Shown in pieces: positions 22,503 through 28,624 of a stretch of 32,764 nucleotides of DNA (its first letter is position 1; the number at the start of each line of letters is the position of its first letter). Origin of the DNA: an uncultured Chlorobiaceae bacterium (GTDB lineage: Bacteria; Bacteroidota; Chlorobiia; Chlorobiales; Chlorobiaceae); contig CAIXLG010000060.1 of NCBI GenBank assembly GCA_903920215.1, forward strand, positions 1 to 32,764, read 5' to 3'. The position numbers and the translations under genes are program-made. The notes beneath the pieces were generated by a model. That model searched no databases and was not told where the DNA came from. It saw only the letters and a list, made by a program, of their open reading frames with translations.

Positions 22503-22970
22503 TTAAAGGTCCTTCCTCTCAATCGAAAATAGTGTTTCCGCCATGCGTTCAAGAACATGGAAAGCATTTTTCAGTTCGTCTTCCGAGACACAAGCAAGCA
22601 CAGGATTACGATTTTTGCTAATCTGTTCATCAATGAGCTGAGCGGTTGATTTGCCGAGTGTTGTCAGTTGGATAGTTTTTGATCGCCGGTCGATGCCCTC
22701 AACACGCTCAACAAACTTGCTAGATTCAAGTACATCTAAGAGTCGAACAACTGCTGAACTGTCTAGCGAAAGTGATGCTGCCAAATCTTTTTGACACATC
22801 TGTGTCGGGGATCGGGCTATATGTATTAGTGGTAACCACATTGGCTCTGTGAGACCAAATGGTTGCAGCTTACGATTGAGGATGCGTCGCCATTGTCGGT
22901 TAATCTGACCCATGAGAAACATGAAGTCCCGGTGAATGTGCTCAATATTTGAATTATCTGAAATTACCAT
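22503..22970 (-). CDS. MarR-family transcriptional regulator
   Basis: This protein of about 155 residues has a winged helix (about 55-120: QPFGLTEPMWLPLIHIARSP, CQKDLAASLSLDSSAVVRLL, wing RVEGIDRRSKTIQLTTLGK) and N/C-terminal dimerisation helices. The conserved DRRSK.I.LT wing is diagnostic. The start at 22970 is chosen over an upstream TTG at 23033 because a good promoter (TTGATA-17-TATAAT) occupies 23005-23033, so a transcript would begin near 22998. A palindrome lies between the promoter and this start. It probably represses itself and the downstream efflux transporter and SDR, and is relieved by a ligand such as a phenolic compound or a drug. Confidence 0.87.
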   Translation of the reverse strand: MVISDNSNIEHIHRDFMFLMGQINRQWRRILNRKLQPFGLTEPMWLPLIHIARSPTQMCQKDLAASLSLDSSAVVRLLDVLESSKFVERVEGIDRRSKTIQLTTLGKSTAQLIDEQISKNRNPVLACVSEDELKNAFHVLERMAETLFSIERKDL

Positions 22971-22979
22971 AAGATTGTG

Positions 22980-22989
22980 TGATATATCA
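22980..22989. promoter_or_regulatory. Putative MarR operator palindrome
   Basis: TGATATATCA is a perfect 10-bp palindrome located just after the -10 box and before the marR start codon, where an autorepressor would bind. The position is suggestive; binding is inference. Confidence 0.45.
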
Positions 22990-23004
22990 ATAATAAGCAA
23001 GCTA

Positions 23005-23033
23005 ATTATATGAAAAATGGTTGACTTTATCAA
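23005..23033 (-). promoter_or_regulatory. Sigma-70 promoter of the marR cluster
   Basis: On the minus strand TTGATA (23033-23028) and TATAAT (23010-23005) are separated by exactly 17 bases. This is a near-consensus promoter and places the transcript start near 22998. Confidence 0.7.
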
Positions 23034-23381
23034 TCCTCTGCAAGGAAGTTTATCATGTTGGAGAAACTTTATTATTTCCTGATATCACTCCTCTTTTTGT
23101 GCTATCCAAAATTTCGATCTTTAATGCCAAATATCAGTAGTGTCCGGTTAAAAAGTGTGTCGTAGATAAGCAGTACAAGTGATGAGGGCCTGGCCCCTCG
23201 CACTCGGCTTGCAGGAGCAGGGTGCAAACCACCGTATGCCGGGTTGGTTAAAAGCCAGGGTCGTGAGCGATACGGAAAAGGCATCTTCAAGATGTCATAT
23301 GCGAGCCAAGGAAGCCGACACGACTACTCCAACTGTTCGTCAGAAATCTGATTATAAGATGTCCCGAAATGATGTTGAGAT
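23034..23381. other. Gene-poor stretch with a GC-rich structured segment
   Basis: I see no supported gene. TAGTGTCCGGTTAAAAAGTG at about 23140 resembles an IS end. The segment 23185-23300 is GC-rich and rich in short complementary runs (GGGCCTGGCCCC; GCCGGGTTGGTTAAAAGCC). It could be a structured RNA or a group II intron fragment (a GTGTG 5'-like box lies at 23155), but no reverse transcriptase gene is present. Confidence 0.3.
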
Positions 23382-23458
23382 ATTTGTTGTATAATCATCA
23401 GTAAGTAAACCCCTCCTTTTTATCGACAAGATTTGTTGTATAACAATCAATATGTAAA
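23382..23458. repeat. Two 28-bp direct repeats, 49 bp apart
   Basis: ATTTGTTGTATAA begins both copies (23382-23409 and 23431-23458), followed by .. ATCA.TA.GTAAA, giving 24 matches of 28. The second contains the palindrome TTGTTGTATAACAA. They look like a regulator's binding sites or recombination sites left behind. The stretch 23459-23615 has no gene. Confidence 0.45.
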
Positions 23459-23615
23459 GCTACTGTAATGAAATATATTATAAGTAGTTAAGTGTAATTC
23501 AGATTCCGAGGCCCACCTTTTTGCCTCCCTGTATTTTGCTATGGATATCGATATGGATAGGGCTGTATTGAGAGTAAATTTCTGGGCGGCTAACTGAGCA
23601 AAATGGACTATGAAA

Positions 23616-23660
23616 ATCAAATATTAGCCAGTAAAAACGGTTTGCTGTTCAATATTTGAT
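23616..23660. repeat. Inverted repeat resembling the abiE operator
   Basis: ATCAAATATT (23616-23625) is mirrored perfectly by AATATTTGAT (23651-23660), with interior similarity GCCAGTAA against the reverse of CTGTTC. The whole block matches 26347-26387, in front of abiEi, at most positions. Here it lies beside the 3' end of higA with no abiE gene next to it. Confidence 0.5.
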
Positions 23661-23676
23661 GCCTAATTATTAACCG

Positions 23677-24018
23677 TTAATGGCTTGATTGAGCATTTCC
23701 GGCCATATTGGCCTCCTTCGGAGCTAAAGGGATTATGCTTTTTAGCAGGTGATCTTCTGCATTCTTTGCATGATAGAGATCCCATCGCTGTTGGAGATTC
23801 ATCCAGTAGTCAGCGGAAAGGTTGAAATATTTTGCGAGTCTCAGTGCTGTGGCCGGTGTTACACCGCGTCTGCCATTGATGATTTCATTAACCCGCTGAT
23901 AAGGAACGTGGATAGCGTCAGCTAATTGCCGCTGGGTAATTCCCATGGGGTTCAAAAACTCTTCAAGAAGCATCTCGCCCGGATGAGTCGGTGCACGATG
24001 TGTCGGTATGCGTATCAT
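23677..24018 (-). CDS. higA: HigA-family antitoxin (XRE helix-turn-helix)
   Basis: This 113-residue protein shows the HigA hallmarks: THPGEMLLEEFLNPMGITQR at the N-terminus, then the HTH (about 27-62, QLADAIHVPYQRVNEIINGR, RGVTPATALRLAKYF) and SADYWMNLQQRWDLY. HigA neutralises the mRNA-cleaving toxin HigB and represses the operon. HigB normally precedes HigA, but here the upstream partner is only a 16-codon stub that overlaps the start codon (TGATG). The antitoxin is therefore an orphan. It could still repress other loci or protect against a related toxin. AAGAAG serves as a weak ribosome-binding site. A second, truncated higA lies at 26161. Confidence 0.85.
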   Translation of the reverse strand: MIRIPTHRAPTHPGEMLLEEFLNPMGITQRQLADAIHVPYQRVNEIINGRRGVTPATALRLAKYFNLSADYWMNLQQRWDLYHAKNAEDHLLKSIIPLAPKEANMAGNAQSSH

Positions 24019-24065
24019 TGTTGCTTCTTTTTATCTGTTGCCTGATCCTTAACGGATTGTATCAT
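24015..24065 (-). pseudogene. HigB toxin remnant (16 codons)
   Basis: The frame MIQSVKDQATDKKKQQ ends in a TGA that overlaps the higA ATG. HigB toxins commonly begin with MIxSF(K/R)xK, so the first residues look like a true HigB start joined directly to the last codons before higA. The catalytic body (about 75 residues) is missing. It could now act only as a leader peptide for higA. Confidence 0.45.
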
Positions 24066-24449
24066 GGTAACACGGCTATCATGCTATTTGTTAAAAGTAA
24101 CTAATTATTTTCGGATGCGCAGTCAAATACTTGACAATGAATATGTTGTTTATCAACACCATGAAAAAGAGTTAAAATACACTTCTTTTAGCGTTATTTA
24201 GCGTTCGCTTGACAGCGCAAGAACTTGGGGGGCGGAGTTCATAACGTACAGTGGCAACCTTTTTATTTCTGTCGGGAATTACCTGCGGTGATGACGTGTG
24301 GCTGGTGTATATTCAATGAGAAAATTGATAATTAACACCCATAGTCCTTCGTAGTGTAACGGTGTGAAGCAAACTCAGCTTGCTTGGCGATGAAAATCGA
24401 ATCAACCCGGAACTGAAAGGACGCAGAGAAAAGATGATTATAAAACCTT
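24066..24449. other. Intergenic region between higA and the AlbA_2 gene
   Basis: I see no gene in these 384 bases. CATGATA occurs twice in direct orientation on the minus strand just ahead of the higB stub (about 24063-24090), a plausible HigA operator. A TTGACA at about 24133 has no matching -10 box. An AAAGGACGCAGAGAAAAG tract precedes the next gene. Confidence 0.35.
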
Positions 24450-25850
24450 TTGAATTTTACTGAGCTCCTAAAAAATATTGCAGCAGGCGAATCTCTGACG
24501 TTGGAACTCAAAAAGTCAACAGCAGAGAAGGAACGTGCTTGTCGCAGTTTGTGTGCTTTGGCTAACGGCCTCGGTGGGCAAGTGGTGTTTGGTGTAACTC
24601 CATCCGGCAAAGTGGTTGGCCAAAAAGTGACTGATCGTACCCTTGAAGAACTGGCACAGGAGTTTCAGGGTTTTGAGCCACCACTCTCCCTGCAATTTCA
24701 GCGCATACCCCTTTCAGAAGGGGATAGTCTTGGATTGGAAGTTCTCATGGTACAAGTTGAGCGTGATATACATGCCCCCATTTCTTTTCTCGGCATACCT
24801 TATGAGCGCGTGCTGAACACAACGCGCGTCATGCCTCGAGCCAATTACCAACGCCTGTTGATAGAGTCCATGCACACCACCGATCGTTGGGAAATCCAGC
24901 AGGCTGTCGGGTGCAGTGAGGAAGATCTCGATGTCCATGAAATACTTGTCACTCTCGAAGAGTCCATTCGACGCGGGCGTAGCGTTGATCCTGGTACCCG
25001 CGACACCTTGGCAGTATTGCGTGGTTTAGGTTTGCTTGTCAGTGGCGACCTACTATCACGCGCAGCCGTTGCCTTGTTTTGCAAAGATGAAGTGGCGTTA
25101 CCAGAATTTCCACAATTTAATCTCCGTGTAGCCCGCTTCAAAGGCACCAGCCGCGATGAGTTTCTCGACAACCGGCAATATACCGGCAATGCTTTTGCAC
25201 TCATGCGTCGGGCTGAACGCTTTTTGATTGACTGGCTTCCGGTGGCAAGCAAGATCGTATCGGGCCAAATGGCGCGCATCGACATGCCAGCGCTTCCTAC
25301 CGAAGCTGTGCGTGAAGCGCTGGCCAACGCTTTTATCCATCGCGATTATACCAGTGCTGCCGGCTCTGTAGCGGTTGCCTTGTACGACGACCGTCTGGAA
25401 ATCATTTCTCCCGGTGAGCTTCATTTTGGATTGACCCCTGAAATACTTTACCAAGCTCATGAATCAAAACCATGGAACCCTTGGATTGCCAAGGTGTTCT
25501 ACCGCCGTGGGCTAATCGAAACCTGGGGGCGTGGGACGCTCAAAATTGCCAACCTGATGAAGACGGCTGGCTTGCCAGTGCCTACGCTGCATGAAAATAC
25601 GGGCAATGTAGTGATGACATTTAAACTGCCAGAGCAGCGCAGCGGAGTAAATGAGGGAGTAAATGTCGGAGTAAATGCTCTATTTGCATACATTCAGGCA
25701 AATCCTGGTCATAGGGCAGGCGAAATGGCTTCTTCCTTCAAGTTAACACAAAGGACTATAGAAAGATGGCTTAAGCAACTACGAGAAGCAGGTAAGATAG
25801 AGTTTATTGGCTCACCAAAAACCGGTGGCTACTATGGACAAGTATTCTGA
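24450..25850 (+). CDS. AlbA_2 (Schlafen-type) DNA-binding protein with GHKL ATPase domain
   Basis: This 466-residue protein has an N-terminal AlbA_2/Schlafen-like domain (about 1-120: LTLELKKSTAEKERACRSLC, ANGLGGQVVFGV at 38-49, DRTLEELAQEFQGFEPPL). A central GHKL-type ATP-binding domain (HATPase_c_4) has its N-box near 288-301 (REALANAFIHRDYT) and G-box YRRGLIETWGRGTLKI. After a linker of GVNEGVNVGVN repeats comes a C-terminal winged helix (ERWLKQLREAGKIEF). Such proteins are often called RecG-like helicases in error; they are putative regulators found with toxin-antitoxin and defence genes. The start is TTG (24450), chosen because homology begins at once with NFTELL. Intact. Role inferred only. 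Confidence 0.8.
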   Translation: MNFTELLKNIAAGESLTLELKKSTAEKERACRSLCALANGLGGQVVFGVTPSGKVVGQKVTDRTLEELAQEFQGFEPPLSLQFQRIPLSEGDSLGLEVLMVQVERDIHAPISFLGIPYERVLNTTRVMPRANYQRLLIESMHTTDRWEIQQAVGCSEEDLDVHEILVTLEESIRRGRSVDPGTRDTLAVLRGLGLLVSGDLLSRAAVALFCKDEVALPEFPQFNLRVARFKGTSRDEFLDNRQYTGNAFALMRRAERFLIDWLPVASKIVSGQMARIDMPALPTEAVREALANAFIHRDYTSAAGSVAVALYDDRLEIISPGELHFGLTPEILYQAHESKPWNPWIAKVFYRRGLIETWGRGTLKIANLMKTAGLPVPTLHENTGNVVMTFKLPEQRSGVNEGVNVGVNALFAYIQANPGHRAGEMASSFKLTQRTIERWLKQLREAGKIEFIGSPKTGGYYGQVF

Positions 25851-26088
25851 TTCCATCCAATCCAAGTCTATCGCAGTCGCTGTAGCGCCCTCCATCTCCA
25901 GGTTTTTGGGAGTGGTGCCGATTTTACCGGGAGAGTCTGCCGATCTCTATCAGGCAAGTCTTGATACGCTTATCGAAGAGTTAGGCGCTCGTTTCCCAGC
26001 ACTTTCTTTCTCCTCTTTGCCCAAAACTCAGCACTCAGCACTCAGCACTCAGCAGGCAGGCACCTCAGGCGAGGAGCAAATCAGTTAA
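25834..26088 (+). CDS. Fragment of an uncharacterised protein ending in heptamer repeats
   Basis: Starting at an ATG that overlaps the end of the AlbA_2 gene, 84 residues are encoded: MDKYSDSIQSK, then ISRFLGVVPILPGESADLYQ and ASLDTLIEELGARFP. The LPGES.x.Y...LD.LI.E pattern recalls the N-terminus of an unnamed protein family, the rest of which is missing. After about residue 63 the frame runs through the CTCAGCA array (HSALSTQQ) and into the direct repeat, where it ends. It is therefore a truncated gene whose 3' end was replaced by the repeat unit. Confidence 0.4.
   Translation: MDKYSDSIQSKSIAVAVAPSISRFLGVVPILPGESADLYQASLDTLIEELGARFPALSFSSLPKTQHSALSTQQAGTSGEEQIS
26027..26054 (+). repeat. 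CTCAGCA heptamer array, 4 copies
   Basis: Four perfect tandem copies of CTCAGCA. The array lies just outside the left 101-bp repeat. A six-copy array of the same unit lies outside the right repeat. Heptamer arrays of this kind are known in some photosynthetic bacteria, for instance cyanobacteria. Confidence 0.85.
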
Positions 26089-26157
26089 CTAAAAAGTGCA
26101 AGGGCTTGACGATCTGAGGCGTTCTAATAAAATTTACAAAACGAACCCATTCAGTTA
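26057..26157 (+). repeat. 101-bp direct repeat, left copy
   Basis: It begins CAGGCACCTCAGGCGAG and ends ACCCATTCAGTTA. It matches 28318-28418 at 97 of 101 positions; the four differences all fall in the first 40 bases. The pair brackets the abiE genes. It contains a sigma-70-like promoter (listed separately). Confidence 0.9.
26106..26133 (+). promoter_or_regulatory. Sigma-70-like promoter inside the left direct repeat
   Basis: TTGACG (26106-26111), 16 bases, TAAAAT (26128-26133). It points towards abiEi, 300 bases away. The identical boxes recur in the right repeat. Confidence 0.45.
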
Positions 26158-26160
26158 TTT

Positions 26161-26240
26161 GTAATTCCCATCGGGTTCAAAAACTCTTCAAGTGGTATTT
26201 CTCCTGGGTGAGTCGGTCCAGGGTGTTGGTATGCCTGACC
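26161..26240 (-). pseudogene. Second HigA fragment, cut at the direct repeat
   Basis: On the minus strand the frame reads AYQHPGPTHPGEIPLEEFLN then PMGI, closely matching residues 5-27 of the HigA at 23677 (THPGEMLLEEFLNPMGI). It stops at the boundary with the 101-bp repeat (26157/26161). This is the 5' end of another higA whose body was removed. The stretch 26241-26340 between it and the abiE operator shows no gene. Confidence 0.65.
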
Positions 26241-26346
26241 CCGCACTCGTCTTCCACCTCTTGCATGAGCATCGCTCAGTATGCCGCTTTTAGGACATCA
26301 AAGTTCTGCCTTGTCAACTCTGCTATAGATGGTTACTATTTGTAAT

Positions 26347-26387
26347 CAAATAAATGCCAGTAATCTTGGTTTACTGTCCAATATTTG
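26347..26387. promoter_or_regulatory. Inverted-repeat operator in front of abiEi
   Basis: CAAATAAATGCCAGTAATC and, on the other strand, CAAATATTGGACAGTAAAC form a long imperfect inverted repeat ending 50 bases before the abiEi start. AbiEi antitoxins are known to autorepress by binding inverted repeats in their promoter. A near copy lies at 23616-23660. Confidence 0.55.
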
Positions 26388-26436
26388 TTATTTATCGTGT
26401 GCATTTAATAGCCCTATTATGTAACAGATAGCCGCC

Positions 26437-27189
26437 GTGCCAACAGATTTCAGCATAGAACAGCTCAAAATGCGGTTTGCTCATCATCCTCACATTACCC
26501 GTGAAGAGTTGCTGGGCTTTTACAGGTCAGTGGAGCCTGATTTAAAAGAGTCAACATTTGCCTGGCGGATCTATTCGCTTAAAGAAAAAAGCCAGCTTAA
26601 GCCTATAAGGAGAGGTGTGTACACCTTCTCAACAAAGCCTCAGTTTCGCCCACAGATAGAGCCCAAACTAAGAGAGATAGCCCTAAAGCTTAACAAGGCG
26701 TTTCCTGTTGCTCGAAGGTGTGTGTGGAGCACCCAATGGCTGAACGAGTGGATGATTCACCAACCAGGTCGATTTTTGCTGTTGGTTGAGGTTGAAGCGG
26801 TGGCAACGGAATCAGTTTTTTATTTTCTGAAGGATGAGAAATACAAAAACGTCTATTTAAACCCTGATGAAAACCTCCTTGAGCGTTACGTTTATGAAGA
26901 AAGCGAGTCCATCATTGTTAAACCGCTGGTAACAAAAGCTCCTCTTGAAAAAGAACAGAAAATTGCCACGCCCTCACTTGAAAAAATATTGGTAGACATT
27001 TTTGTTGACCGTAAACTGTTCAGCGCTTTTCAAGGCAGTGAACTTGTGCATATTTTCAACACGCTCTACAGGACGTATGCACTCAACATCACCAAAATGA
27101 CGGCTTATGCCAAACGGAGAGCCAAAGATCAGGAACTGATTGATTTCATGACAAAAAACACCCTTCTCTCGGAGTTACTCAGCAAATGA
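26437..27189 (+). CDS. abiEi: AbiEi-like antitoxin of a type IV toxin-antitoxin pair
   Basis: This 250-residue protein has an N-terminal winged-helix-like region (about 12-62: HPHITREELLGFYRSVEPDL, STFAWRIYSLKEKSQLKPIR, RGVYTF). The C-terminal domain is mixed alpha/beta (about 75-250: CVWSTQWLNEWMIHQPGRFL, TPSLEKILVDIFVD, ELVHIFNTLYRTYALNITKM). This is the layout of AbiEi-type antitoxins, which counter the toxin without binding it and repress their own promoter. The start is a GTG at 26437 with a weak ribosome-binding site; an ATG at residue 12 is the alternative. The stop overlaps the toxin start (ATGA), so translation is coupled. Identification rests mostly on the partner gene and domain order. 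Intact. Confidence 0.78.
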   Translation: MPTDFSIEQLKMRFAHHPHITREELLGFYRSVEPDLKESTFAWRIYSLKEKSQLKPIRRGVYTFSTKPQFRPQIEPKLREIALKLNKAFPVARRCVWSTQWLNEWMIHQPGRFLLLVEVEAVATESVFYFLKDEKYKNVYLNPDENLLERYVYEESESIIVKPLVTKAPLEKEQKIATPSLEKILVDIFVDRKLFSAFQGSELVHIFNTLYRTYALNITKMTAYAKRRAKDQELIDFMTKNTLLSELLSK

Positions 27190-28283
27190 TCTTACCAGAG
27201 TCATATACGCCAGACTGGATCAGGAGAAAAAGGAACGATTACCGTAAGACCGCCCCTAACCCTGCCATTATGGAAAAGGTTATTTATGCCCTTTCCTTAG
27301 TCGAGCAGTTGGCTCAAACCGACCTTTCTTTTACCTTCAAAGGCGGAACAAGTCTCCTTCTGATTTTACCCGAACCTAAACGGTTCTCCATTGATGTAGA
27401 TATTGTTACCACCGAAAGCAGAGAAAAAATCGAAGCCGTTTTAACCGGCATTTGTTCGGGAGGTATATTCAGTAAATTCGAATTGGACGAACGGAGAAGC
27501 TATAAACCCGACATACCCAAAGCTCACTACAAACTCACTTTTTTTTCGCAGTCCGACAATAAAGAGCTATGGATCTTGTTGGATATTCTGTTTGAAGAGC
27601 ATGGCTACCCGGCCTTGCTGCAAGCGCCGATTATAAACGAGTGGATTCAGACAGACGATACACGGGTTACCGTTCAAATACCTTCCGCTGATTCCATCAC
27701 AGGTGATAAACTCACCGCTTTTGCCCCCAATACCGTTGGAATTCGATTCAGGGTTGAGGATACCGATGGAGGCATTACCGAAAAACAAATGGAGGTAATG
27801 AAACAACTCTTCGACATTGGTATTTTGTTCGACAGGATATCCAATCTCGATCATCTCAAGCAATCCTTTACTGCAACAGCACAAAAGGAGATTTCCTACA
27901 GAGGGGAGGTAAACATTACAACCGAGTCGGTATTGAACGATATTATCACCACCTCATTGATGATTGGCTCGCTGGGCAAGTTCTTTGATCCGAATCAAGA
28001 ATTTCAGCACATAGCAAAAGGTCTGACACAATTGAAGTCCTACATCTACTATGGGTCATTCCGTATCGATGATGCGGTATTGGCATCTTCCAAAGCAGCT
28101 TATCTGGCCGCCATGATCCTGACAGGTTATGAGGGAGAAATAAGACGATGGGCGGCGGGCAATGATATTACGAATTACAGCATAGCTCCCATAGAGTACC
28201 AATTTCTCAACAAACGAAGAAACATCCCCGGAGCACCTTTGTTTTATTGGCATCAAACGTTGAGCTTGTTAGGGAAATTATAA
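27186..28283 (+). CDS. abiEii: AbiEii/AbiGii nucleotidyltransferase toxin
   Basis: This 365-residue protein of the DUF1814/AbiEii family has a DNA-polymerase-beta-like nucleotidyltransferase fold. Motif I GGTSL is at 53-57, the metal-binding SxDxD as FSIDVDI (D70, D72), a further acidic strand LLDILFEEHG near 131-140, and the GDKLTAFAP motif with K175. The C-terminal half is helical (about 200-365). AbiEii-type toxins block translation or modify tRNA, stopping growth and limiting phage. All key residues are present, so the toxin should be active and needs the AbiEi upstream. It is co-translated with abiEi (4-base overlap). The module sits between 101-bp direct repeats. Confidence 0.9.
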   Translation: MILPESYTPDWIRRKRNDYRKTAPNPAIMEKVIYALSLVEQLAQTDLSFTFKGGTSLLLILPEPKRFSIDVDIVTTESREKIEAVLTGICSGGIFSKFELDERRSYKPDIPKAHYKLTFFSQSDNKELWILLDILFEEHGYPALLQAPIINEWIQTDDTRVTVQIPSADSITGDKLTAFAPNTVGIRFRVEDTDGGITEKQMEVMKQLFDIGILFDRISNLDHLKQSFTATAQKEISYRGEVNITTESVLNDIITTSLMIGSLGKFFDPNQEFQHIAKGLTQLKSYIYYGSFRIDDAVLASSKAAYLAAMILTGYEGEIRRWAAGNDITNYSIAPIEYQFLNKRRNIPGAPLFYWHQTLSLLGKL

Positions 28284-28317
28284 ACGTCCAGTCCCACCGC
28301 AAGCTCCATCATGCCAT

Positions 28318-28418
28318 CAGGCACCTCAGGCGAGCAGCAAATCCGTTAATCAAAAAGTGCAAGGGCTTGACGATCTGAGGCGTTCTAATAAAATTTACAA
28401 AACGAACCCATTCAGTTA
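28318..28418 (+). repeat. 101-bp direct repeat, right copy
   Basis: 97 of 101 bases match 26057-26157. It starts 35 bases after the abiEii stop and ends 23 bases before the six-copy CTCAGCA array. The promoter boxes TTGACG (28367-28372) and TAAAAT (28389-28394) are conserved and point towards lolD, but a terminator intervenes. Confidence 0.9.
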
Positions 28419-28441
28419 GTTGCAAAAAGGGTGTTCCTCCG

Positions 28442-28483
28442 CTCAGCACTCAGCACTCAGCACTCAGCACTCAGCACTCAGCA
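28442..28483 (+). repeat. CTCAGCA heptamer array, 6 copies
   Basis: Six perfect tandem copies. Together with the four-copy array at 26027, these mark the outer borders of the repeat-abiE-repeat block. Copy number is likely to vary by slippage. Confidence 0.9.
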
Positions 28484-28509
28484 TAGGATTGTAGCTTTTC
28501 CGTAAATTC

Positions 28510-28533
28510 AGCTCCGTCTTTCGGGGCTTTTTT
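28510..28533 (+). terminator. Rho-independent terminator before lolD
   Basis: AGCTCCG and CGGGGCT form a 7-bp stem (one G-T pair) around TCTTT, followed by TTTTT. It would stop transcripts from the abiE module or the right repeat before they reach the core genes. A TATAAT at 28538-28543 right after it may be the -10 box for lolD, with no clear -35. Confidence 0.75.
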
Positions 28534-28624
28534 GTTATATAATACCATAGAGGTTGTATGTGTAAAAAGCTTATGACGTTAACGGCTGGACTTGAAAAAA
28601 CCAACATTACGGAAACAGTAGCTG

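Noticed and set aside
23102-23290. 62-residue minus-strand frame rich in Pro and Arg
   Set aside because: The composition reflects the GC-rich structured segment, and there is no ribosome-binding site or known domain.
24845-25327. 160-residue frame opposite the AlbA_2 gene
   Set aside because: It is a shadow frame, rich in Arg and Ser, caused by the codon use of the real gene on the other strand.
26027-28483. CRISPR array
   Set aside because: The CTCAGCA units are contiguous heptamers without spacers, and the 101-bp repeats occur only twice, 2.3 kb apart. No cas genes are present.
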